Assembly (NCBI GenBank): GCA_016802295.1
Contig: JAESIW010000179.1
Location: 62,001-126,000, forward strand
Direction of reading: 5' to 3'
Length of the DNA stretch: 64,000 nt
Origin: Brachionus rotundiformis
Lineage: Eukaryota; Rotifera; Eurotatoria; Ploima; Brachionidae
Part shown: positions 56,692 through 64,000 of the stretch, one piece after another
How the letters are laid out: each line of letters begins with the position of its first letter
How positions within the stretch are numbered: position 1 is the first letter of the stretch
Program-made: the position numbers and the translations under genes
The notes under the pieces: model-generated
The model's input: only the letters and a program-made list of their open reading frames with translations
What the model was told of the DNA's origin: nothing
The model's database searches: none

Positions 56692-56806
56692 TACATATTA
56701 ATAAAAATACTGACGGTTTAATATTGCCCCTAAATTTTCTAAAATAACAACATTACAAGCAGGATTTAAAACCTGTTAAAGCCTAATACATTAAAATTGA
56801 TATGGT

Positions 56807-56955
56807 TTAAGACTTTTTTCAAAATTTAAAAATTATAAAAATTGTGAAAGAATATGAAAAATTGTGAAAGAAAATAAAAGCTTGTGAAGCATTACGTGAA
56901 CGTTCATACACTTTCTTGAACCTTCATGAATGAATTGTGTGAATGACCCCTACTA
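56807..56955 (-). repeat. Right terminal inverted repeat of the composite element
   Basis: Complement of 51367-51494; it carries attgtgaaagaa twice in tandem where the left copy has it once. Confidence 0.8.
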
Positions 56956-58319
56956 TAGTTTCCAACCGGATACAACATACTCCAATGAAGACTAACAAAA
57001 GGAACATTAAGTTTTCCTATGGAAGTGATTGACCAGCACTTAAACGCTTGTTTGAATTCGTCCTGTAAGATGAATACTACACACTCTACGTCATTCTAGA
57101 AAAATGAAGTCCCATTGATGAAATTCCCATATATAAATGTATGTTCGAAAAGTTCTTGTTTTTGAATAACATTTATTGACGATGTTAAGTTTGGTATCAA
57201 ATAAAATCAAAGTATCCAGAATATCAATTTAAACAGAGTATTTTATTTAAGAAAATCCAATTGTAAACTTGTGTAAAATTACTTTTTAAAATTTTTTACA
57301 ATTTTAATTCTATCAAATTTTCAATATAACGAAAGCTATAAATTCTGAAAAAATTGATTTATTGATTTTCGATACAAAACTTAACATCGCCCATTTATTC
57401 ACATTTACTCACTTATGTTATGTTCGGGGTTGCAGGGTTATTAAAATAGCCTTTTTATGTCAATGCATAAAAAATTAAAAATTTACGAACAAAATTAATG
57501 AAGTGAAACCATAATTAAAAATTAATCCTAAATCTTTATTTAAAATGCACTTGTTTCTTACTAAACTCCTTTTACTTATCATAGACAAAACTACCTTAAT
57601 ACACTTAAAACTTTTGAAAAAAAATGTCTGAAAAGTTATATCTTGGACAACTTTTCTACAACTAAACCCATGTGGCTGTTTAGCCGAAATTAGGGTAAAT
57701 TATTCAATGAGTGGAACCGAGTCTGGAAAATACAAACTAACGAAATGCTATCTTCAGCACCAAAGAAGTAAAAGAAAAAGAGAATCTTTTCTTTTTTTTT
57801 TATTATTTTTTTTATCTGTAAATAAACTTTTTTTTAATTCACTTACAGATATTTTATCTGATTTTCTTTTTGTTTATTTACAGATAATTTAAGTGAAAAT
57901 AAACGTATTCTAAAATTAGATTAAATAGCATGAGCTTAATTTTTTACAGAAAGGATTTAACTTAGCTACATCTATGACAAAACTAGAAACTTGAATTAAA
58001 ATAAATAAAAGAATTTAAAAGATTTGAGCCTTAATTGTATAATAATTATGAAAAATATTTTGTTAACATGAATAACCATTCTTGTTTTTGTAAATATTAT
58101 CAAAAATAGAAGATTTGATTTGTGGGACTAAAAAACTTAAGATTTGATCTCTGTTTTAAGACTATTAATTTAAGGTTAATTCAATTAAGTTAAGATTAGA
58201 AAACACCCATTAGATGTGTGTTTTTCAAGTTGTGTGCTCACCATGATTGAATGTGTACTGGCTATACTTGAGTGTGTGGTGGCACAATATTCCCATTGTG
58301 TATTCAATAAATCTTGAAT
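56956..58319. other. AT-rich intergenic DNA
   Basis: Nothing convincing. A short GC-richer passage at 58205-58320 has repeated gtgtg(t/g) words and ends in caataaatcttgaatag. The ORF at 57707-57892 is Leu/Phe/Ser-rich noise. Confidence 0.35.
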
Positions 58320-58497
58320 AGAATTCTTTGAATTCCTTTACTAGCCTGGCCATCAATGGTCCATAATTGGTTGATTCTCTCCTGATATATCTCTCACCCA
58401 ACTCAAATAGTCGTTTTAAAACTGGAAGCAGTTATAACTTTATAAGGGCTTCATGGTGTAGAACGTTTGCTCGCTGCTGGATTTTGGATAACTTGTA
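58320..58497 (-). pseudogene. LINE reverse-transcriptase C-terminal scrap, minus strand
   Basis: One frame with a single stop: YKLSKIQQRANVLHHEALIK, stop, then LLPVLKRLFELGERYIRRES, GPLMARLVKEFKEF. The (Y/L)-x-L-x-x-I-Q-x-R-A start, L-P-x-L-x-x-R-x-x-E-L middle and L-x-x-E-(F/Y)-K-E-F end are standard for the region after the thumb in CR1/L2-type LINEs. It is unrelated in detail to copies A and B. Confidence 0.5.
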
Positions 58498-58775
58498 ATT
58501 TGTTTATTTTTGTTTCTGAGAATGAGATAAGACAAGAGAAAAGCAGTCTAATATCGATTCTATTAAAGATTTGTACGAATTGTCCAATGTATGATCAATG
58601 GTCGTTGTTGTAAACAAAGCTTATATTCTAACTTTCAGTCTTCGTTTTTATTGTAAAACAAATTCAAATTTTTTTTGTCAAACCATGATTTTTTATGAAC
58701 TGCAGTACAAGATGAAGAAATAAAGATACCATTCCAATAATTTATTTAAAAATTAAATTAAATAATTAAAAAAAA

Positions 58776-60074
58776 TCAACAAACTTGACATTTATGAGTG
58801 TAATTAATGGGATAGAATGAGAATGACTTGTCTTTGCCAATAACTGGAGGAGCATAGCAATTTTTTTTATATCCCCAAAAAGTTTCCAAATCATTGACCT
58901 GAGCTTTTTCTATTCCGAAATAGTTTTCTAAATTCAGCTTGATGCACATGTCACAAAAAGTCTTGTATTGATGGTTGGTTACTTTGATGTACTTTTTCCA
59001 TTTGAAGTATGTATTGTAAGCGGTTTTGTTCGACTCCAAGTAAAGCAAATAGTCCACAAGTTGTTTTGGTGTTTTGAAGTCAAGAGCATTTATGTAAGCT
59101 GAACGTGGAATCACCTGATCATACGGACCATAGCCGTACACCACTGGAACTGTATCAAACAAAATTGTATCATACAACTTTTCAGTTATGTAGTCTTTGC
59201 ACATACTGTTCTCAAATGCAAGAAAAAAAAGATACTCTTTGCTCAATCTACCTCGGCATTCATTGCTCAAAAATCTATTCTCACCAGGAATGTTACAACT
59301 CTTTCCACATCTACCATAAATATCAATTCTTTCTGAATACTTTTGCATTTCTCTCACATATTCGATTCTTTTCGAATGAGCCTTGCAATTAGTTGCCAAG
59401 ATAACAGCAAGCTTTGTCTTTCCTTCACTGAAGTCCTTTTTTTCATTGAAATGTTCGTTTAGCTCCCATTTGAATTCCATGTTACTGTAGTAGAAAGGCG
59501 AAAAGTACGAATCTCTGTTGTAGGTTGCAGTAAAATTGAACAGACCATTGTAGTTTGGATGGAATGTGTTTGAGTGAATTGGAGACTCGGTGATGAGAAA
59601 AACCATTCTGGATTTTTGAGGTCTTTCCAATGGCAGTTTTGAATAGTCACCTCTCATGTGAACAATGACAAGATCACTTTCACCAAGACGAGATCTATCC
59701 TTTGTTATTTCACAATTGGTAACAGGACACTTTCTCTTAATGAAAGGCTCTCTTTTTCCAATACCATATTTGTAGTCTTCCCAAGGTCCAAACTCATTCC
59801 ATAACAAAATTAGCTTTGGTTTTGTTTGGGTAGAATTGAGACATTGAAAATTAATGGAAGAATTGAAAAATGAGGGAACTATTTTGGGATATGTTTGACC
59901 ATCAATTTCTACATAAAACTGCTTGGCATTTTTTATTAATGGCGAACATTTCAAGCTTGGTAGAATAGATATATTTTGGTATTCAATTGGTGATTTTTTT
60001 CTGATACAGATAAAAAATATTACCAAAACAAATAATCCTAAAATTTTTTTTTTTAATTTATTTTTTTTTTTCAT
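58776..60074 (-). CDS. GT10 alpha-1,3-fucosyltransferase, copy 4 (432 aa)
   Basis: The ATG at 60074 (MKKKNKLKKK) is the first in frame. The N-terminus is very basic before the anchor ILGLFVLVIFFICI (about 11-24). The stem SILPSLKCSPLIKNA is shared with copy 3. The lumenal domain is almost identical to the others. Notable changes: YGRCGKSC instead of YGGCGKSC in the conserved YG-x-CG block, DTILFD for DTVLFD, and NCYAPP for NCWAPP. The Gly-to-Arg change is next to a conserved Cys and could matter for activity. Stop after THKCQVC. Intronless. A 21-base scrap of its own coding sequence lies upstream at 60353-60373. Confidence 0.92.
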   Translation of the reverse strand: MKKKNKLKKKILGLFVLVIFFICIRKKSPIEYQNISILPSLKCSPLIKNAKQFYVEIDGQTYPKIVPSFFNSSINFQCLNSTQTKPKLILLWNEFGPWEDYKYGIGKREPFIKRKCPVTNCEITKDRSRLGESDLVIVHMRGDYSKLPLERPQKSRMVFLITESPIHSNTFHPNYNGLFNFTATYNRDSYFSPFYYSNMEFKWELNEHFNEKKDFSEGKTKLAVILATNCKAHSKRIEYVREMQKYSERIDIYGRCGKSCNIPGENRFLSNECRGRLSKEYLFFLAFENSMCKDYITEKLYDTILFDTVPVVYGYGPYDQVIPRSAYINALDFKTPKQLVDYLLYLESNKTAYNTYFKWKKYIKVTNHQYKTFCDMCIKLNLENYFGIEKAQVNDLETFWGYKKNCYAPPVIGKDKSFSFYPINYTHKCQVC

Positions 60075-60869
60075 ATTATATATAAATTCTAGCAAATATT
60101 CAGGACCATTCCACCTTTAGAAAATAAACATAATTTTAATAAATTTTAAATTTAAACAAAATAATTCTGGCATAGTAATTCATTGCCGTGGCATAGTAAT
60201 TCATTCAATGGAGTTATTAATTTTTTATAATCAGTTAATAAATTTTTCATTGTTGTATTTTTCAGGTATTTTAATATTAAAATTTTTTTTTGAAAATATA
60301 AATTTGAAATATACTTCAGTTTATTCTTGCTTTATTTATAATTTAAGAATAATGTCTTTCCTTCACTGAAGTCACTTCACTTCACGGTCTTTTTAAATTT
60401 AAAAAAATTTCTCACTTTTTTATTTACAAAATTTTCTTTACTTTTAATAAAGAAAATTAAAATTTATTTTTTAAAAGATTTAATATTTTAGATTTTTTTG
60501 ATTTATGTTATATTTCTTCTGTACTACAAACAAGCCTATTAGATTTAATCAAAATTTCAATGATTTCTAAAATTAAAATGTATTTTTTCTTTTTCTTCCC
60601 AAATTTATCTCACATGAAAATTAGATCTAAAATTGAGAAAGGTAAAAATGTACCATTAGAAATTTAAAAATAAGTCTTTAAAAATTAATAATCACGTTTT
60701 TCAACGTGTTTTCATTTAATTTATAATATTTATTCTTTTTTGAAAAAATAAAATAAAAAGCTTTAATAAATTGTGAATATTTGAAGAAAACTCATATTAC
60801 CAAAAAATCACCTTTTAAATAAACATTTTTACTATAAATTAGAAAAGTGAATTAATTTCTTTACCAAAA
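60075..60869. other. Divergent intergenic region between GT10 copy 4 and the amidase gene
   Basis: Presumably holds both promoters. It contains the GT10 scrap at 60353-60373 and a twofold ggcatagtaattcatt repeat at 60169-60200. Confidence 0.4.
60353..60373 (-). repeat. 21-bp fragment of GT10 coding sequence in intergenic DNA
   Basis: Identical over 21 bases to 59415-59435 (inside copy 4) and 49753-49773 (inside copy 3). After a 15-base insertion made of acttc-type repeats, the following ctttttt run also matches. Too long to be chance in a 64-kb window. Confidence 0.8.
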
Positions 60870-62513
60870 ATGCTAAAAATCTTTATCTTATGTTTATTAG
60901 GATTGGTAAATTCATCTAAACCAATCCTTGACTCTGATGCGTTGTTCGACTTTCAAGCATCGTCAATTCACGCTTTGCTCAAGTCAAAAAAATGGACATG
61001 TGTGGATGTAGTGTCATATTTTTTGGAAAGATCGGCTCTTTACGATTCCCAGTTTAATACCATTATTTCCTACAACCCTGACGCTATCAAACAAGCTACT
61101 CAGCTTGATCTCCAACTTAGCCAAGACTCAACTAAAATGGGAAAACTTCACTGTGTTCCTTTTGTGGTCAAGGACAACATAGACATTAAGCGAATGCCTA
61201 CTACAGCAGGCATCAAACCATTCAGGAACCAGATCCCAGAAAAGAATGCATTAGTCATAGACAGATTGTTGAATGAGGGAGCTGTTATCATTTCCAAAGC
61301 TAACATGGCTCAGTTAGCCATTGGAGCGTTGTACCAAAGTGATCAAGTAGGTTTGTGTCTAAATCCGTTTGATAAGAGGCGAACTTGTTCTGGTTCTAGT
61401 TCGGGCTCTGCTGCGAGCATTTCAGCTGGTTTTGGAGTAATCAGTCTTGGAAGTGATACTGGCGGCTCCATACTTGGACCATCGGCTTTCAATGGTGTCT
61501 TTGGTCTCAGGCCTCCGACCAGTTCTAACTTAGTAGATGGTGTTTTGCCTGTAAACCTAAGAAAAGATACCGTAGGACCCATGGCCAAACACTTGAATGA
61601 CTTAGTCATTGCTTATTCTGTATTGAGAAATGACTCGAGCTTACTAGAAGCTGTAGAAAAGCCTATTAATGCTAGCAAGTTAAAGGTTCTTTTGATAAAT
61701 GATTTCTTAAAGTCTTTTAAGCTTGGAAGAATTGATTATGTTATTAGCTCTGATGTGAAACCCTTAGTGGATAGCTCTGTTGTCAGAATGAAAAGCTTGG
61801 GTGTTCAAGTTGTGGAAAAGAACTTAAATTCGACAGAGTTAGACCAATTGGGTGATATATTAAAGTCTATTGATGACTTGACTTTACAGTGTACAATAGC
61901 TTGTTTGCCCAAATCATACCAAGACTATTGGAATGATACTGAGCGATTTGGCACAGATTTGCCCTATAAGCGCTTTGCAGACTTAATGCAATCGCCTTAT
62001 TTGGACAAATATTGGTCCGATGCATTCCAAAATTCAGGCATAGACTTAAGCGTTGATCTAAGTGTACTGTGCAATGGTGGATGCCAAGGATACGATTCAT
62101 TGAATCGCCGTTTTAAAGAGTTTTATGCACAATTGGTAAATCAAGACATAGATGCTTTGTTCTTGCCAACAATAGCGTCCAAAGTTAAATTGCATGCTGA
62201 GGCACAATTAGCTGCTAATGACGACAATTTTCAAGGTATTGCATTTGCGAGCGATAGTGCTTTCCTCAGCATGCCTTCCGGATTCACTTCGGAAAATGCT
62301 GATGAACCAGACGGTTTGCCATTTGGAATGGGACTCATAATTAGAGAAAATAAAATGCTAAATGGATTCAAGATTGCCAAGTTGTATGAAGCAAAAAAAA
62401 GTTTTGCTAAGTTGCCAAGTTCTGCGCCTCTTTTAAGCCAAAATTCAAATTTTTCTAAGCCAAACATTTTTCAATTGGTATTCAATTTTTTTAAGAATTT
62501 ATTCAGTTTTTAA
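60870..62513 (+). CDS. Secreted amidase-signature hydrolase (547 aa)
   Basis: Amide or ester hydrolase of the FAAH/GatA superfamily. ATG at 60870; signal peptide MLKIFILCLLGLVNSS. The catalytic triad is visible: K101 (VVKDNID), cis-Ser S176 (CSGSSSGS) and nucleophile S200 (GSDTGGSI). The gaps of 99 and 24 residues equal those in mammalian FAAH (142/217/241). The helix after the nucleophile, FGLRPPTS, is the family's G-L-(K/R)-P-T block. Intronless, and closer in style to secreted fungal/bacterial amidases than to membrane-anchored FAAH, because the N-terminal segment is a cleavable signal, not an anchor helix. The C-terminus is Phe-rich (FQLVFNFFKNLFSF), perhaps membrane-attaching. Substrate unknown; horizontal origin is possible but unproved. 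Confidence 0.9.
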   Translation: MLKIFILCLLGLVNSSKPILDSDALFDFQASSIHALLKSKKWTCVDVVSYFLERSALYDSQFNTIISYNPDAIKQATQLDLQLSQDSTKMGKLHCVPFVVKDNIDIKRMPTTAGIKPFRNQIPEKNALVIDRLLNEGAVIISKANMAQLAIGALYQSDQVGLCLNPFDKRRTCSGSSSGSAASISAGFGVISLGSDTGGSILGPSAFNGVFGLRPPTSSNLVDGVLPVNLRKDTVGPMAKHLNDLVIAYSVLRNDSSLLEAVEKPINASKLKVLLINDFLKSFKLGRIDYVISSDVKPLVDSSVVRMKSLGVQVVEKNLNSTELDQLGDILKSIDDLTLQCTIACLPKSYQDYWNDTERFGTDLPYKRFADLMQSPYLDKYWSDAFQNSGIDLSVDLSVLCNGGCQGYDSLNRRFKEFYAQLVNQDIDALFLPTIASKVKLHAEAQLAANDDNFQGIAFASDSAFLSMPSGFTSENADEPDGLPFGMGLIIRENKMLNGFKIAKLYEAKKSFAKLPSSAPLLSQNSNFSKPNIFQLVFNFFKNLFSF

Positions 62514-64000
62514 AGAATCTTTCAAGAATTAAAATACTTGGTTTATTTTTATGAATAAATTTTTTTTTCAAATCTTGAGTTCTACTTTTTAAATCGATTT
62601 AAATTTGCTTTCACCTGAATTATTACTAATTTTGTTATTATTTTAATGTTGCAGCCTTAAAAATAACAATTTATCAAGAACATAAATTTATTTCAGCTTA
62701 AAAATTGGTCACTATTGGTTACTTATAATTACCATAACCAAACAAACACCAAGTGAATGGAAACAATGTTAAAATTTAAACAAAATTTCACAAATTATGC
62801 TTAGAAATTATAAATTAAGTATTAAGTTAAATAATTTGGACAGAAAATTACGTAGAATAATTTTATTGAAAATTCATGCCCTTCTTAAAATTGAATTTTT
62901 ATTGTTAAGGATGAAAGGCTTTTTATTTAATGAAGGTCCTAAAACTCAAGTAACTAATTCAACAAAATTTCTTATTTTAATTTTTGCATATTTATTACAG
63001 TAAAATCACAACATAATTATCTTTTTAACTTTTTAATTAACAATGTAATTGTTAAACTACCAAATGTCCAACAATACATACATGTTCTTATGCAATGAAC
63101 AATGATTAGAAAAAATGTCTATAGCTGTAATCACATGACCAAGATATATGGTAAAAGTTTATTGTTTTCCGTATATTTATGGCATGATATATTAAATCAA
63201 ATGAATAATCTAAATGATTTTTTTTATTTGCTTAATCTGTATTGAGCTAAGGCTCCTTAAAATTCGATAGTTCGTCAAAAAAAAATGCTAATTAAAAAGA
63301 TAAACGTCAATTAAATAAATTTTTTGTTAATTATTTTTTATTATTGTAAATTAATTTTTGTCAATTAAATAAAATAAATTTTTCAATGAAGAAAAATTTG
63401 AATTACTTAGTCTTGCAATTCTTTTGTTATTTTACTATGTGGGCCAACGCTTGCAACTTTATCTAGTCCTATTATTCAAGCTTCTTTGGGAAATTTGGTG
63501 AATAAACTATCACGATATACAATGCCTTTGATTTTGTTTCTCGTCAATAATTTACATTTTTTAAATTCACTTCCATTCTTAAATAAATGAAATTTAAAAA
63601 ATAAAGATCACAAATTTAAAATAGATTTTGAGTTTTGTCTCTATTCGACCAAAAAATAGAAAATGAAAAACGAAACAAAAAGTTTAAAATATAATCAGGT
63701 TTTTTATTAACAGAAGTTTAAGTTTTTAATTTAAACAAAAAAATAATTATTATTAAAATAATTATATGTCTTAAAAAAATGTACATAAAAGATAAAGTGT
63801 GAATCTTACTTATACTAACCAAAAATACTCATTTTAGAAAAGGCTATAAATTCACTATTTTGCCTCAAAGTTTAAAAGGTATTGAGAACTTAGCTGGATG
63901 AACCTATATTTTATTAGGAGAATTAGAGAAAAACGACTTAGCATTTGGGCTATTCCATTTTATTTCATAACTTATTTTAAAAGCCTTTTTTTGGACTGAT
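62514..64000. other. AT-rich DNA to the window end
   Basis: Downstream of the amidase. The ORF 62797-63003 (Leu/Lys/Ile-rich) has no motif. A slightly GC-richer stretch at 63410-63540 shows no recognisable gene. Confidence 0.4.

Larger units (their letters stand above)
51367..56955. mobile_element. Composite element bounded by about 130-bp inverted repeats (hAT-like)
   Basis: The left end (from 51367, cagtagtggtcattcacaca) and the reverse complement of the right end (up to 56955, tagtaggggtcattcacaca) match over roughly 130 bases with indels. Both contain sub-repeats of gttca/ttcac (for example tgtatgaacgttcacgt). (C/T)AGTxG termini and TTCA-rich subterminal repeats are typical of hAT transposons. 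No 8-bp target duplication is visible in the flanks, so the ends may have decayed or joined secondarily. Cargo in order: broken BEN gene (+), direct repeat, truncated ENPP (-), direct repeat, MULE fragment (-), deleted Tc1/mariner (+). No hAT transposase remains. Confidence 0.65.

Noticed and set aside
1..64000. CRISPR arrays, bacterial operons, Shine-Dalgarno sites, rho-independent terminators
   Set aside because: None found; spliced animal genes make a prokaryotic reading inappropriate.

Overview
The window looks like nuclear DNA of a small invertebrate animal. It is very AT-rich, with gene islands of higher GC separated by AT-rich intergenic DNA. Introns are short (about 50-110 nt, GT-AG) apart from two larger ones in a ribosomal protein gene. 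The genes are metazoan: a cytoplasmic intermediate filament protein with the long coil 1B usual in protostomes, a DEG/ENaC channel, a class A GPCR, a MAM-domain protein and RpS3. Gene style and the mobile-element set suggest a monogonont rotifer (Brachionus-like). That placement is inference; no rRNA or mitochondrial marker is present.

Layout. 1-7 kb: a 59-residue Cys/Pro/Gly-rich protein with a decayed duplication beside it, a TPR-like protein and a small orphan gene. 9-14 kb: intermediate filament gene, then RpS3 on the minus strand. RpS3 introns 2 and 3 carry structured sense-strand RNAs: three tandem H/ACA-type snoRNA paralogues and a separate three-hairpin H/ACA-like RNA. 14.7-17.5 kb: a broken SWIM/MULE relic and a 37-bp perfect palindrome. 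17.5 kb: first of four GT10 fucosyltransferase genes. 18.8-26 kb: gene-empty DNA. 26-31 kb: GPCR, LINE remnant, RING-like/WD40 protein. 33.6-39.3 kb: DEG/ENaC channel, second GT10 gene, three-MAM protein with a (ACT)28 Thr tract and a frameshift. 39.9-46 kb: gag and LINE relics around an intact five-exon membrane protein with an apparent internal duplication. 47.4-50.4 kb: a second kind of fucosyltransferase (GT37/GT11-like) and the third GT10 gene. 51.4-57 kb: a composite mobile segment bounded by about 130-bp inverted repeats. It contains a broken BEN-domain gene, a 5'-truncated ENPP gene between two 240-bp direct repeats, a MULE fragment and a deleted Tc1/mariner. 58-62.5 kb: LINE relic, fourth GT10 gene and an intronless secreted amidase.

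The main theme is fucosylation. Four intronless GT10 genes on both strands share an almost identical lumenal domain, including most silent sites, but have different membrane anchors, stems and flanks, with a fifth, unrelated-fold fucosyltransferase beside them. This pattern points to continuing gene conversion limited to the catalytic segment. The second theme is dense RNA content in RpS3 introns. No complete, intact mobile element was found; all are truncated, frameshifted or nested.
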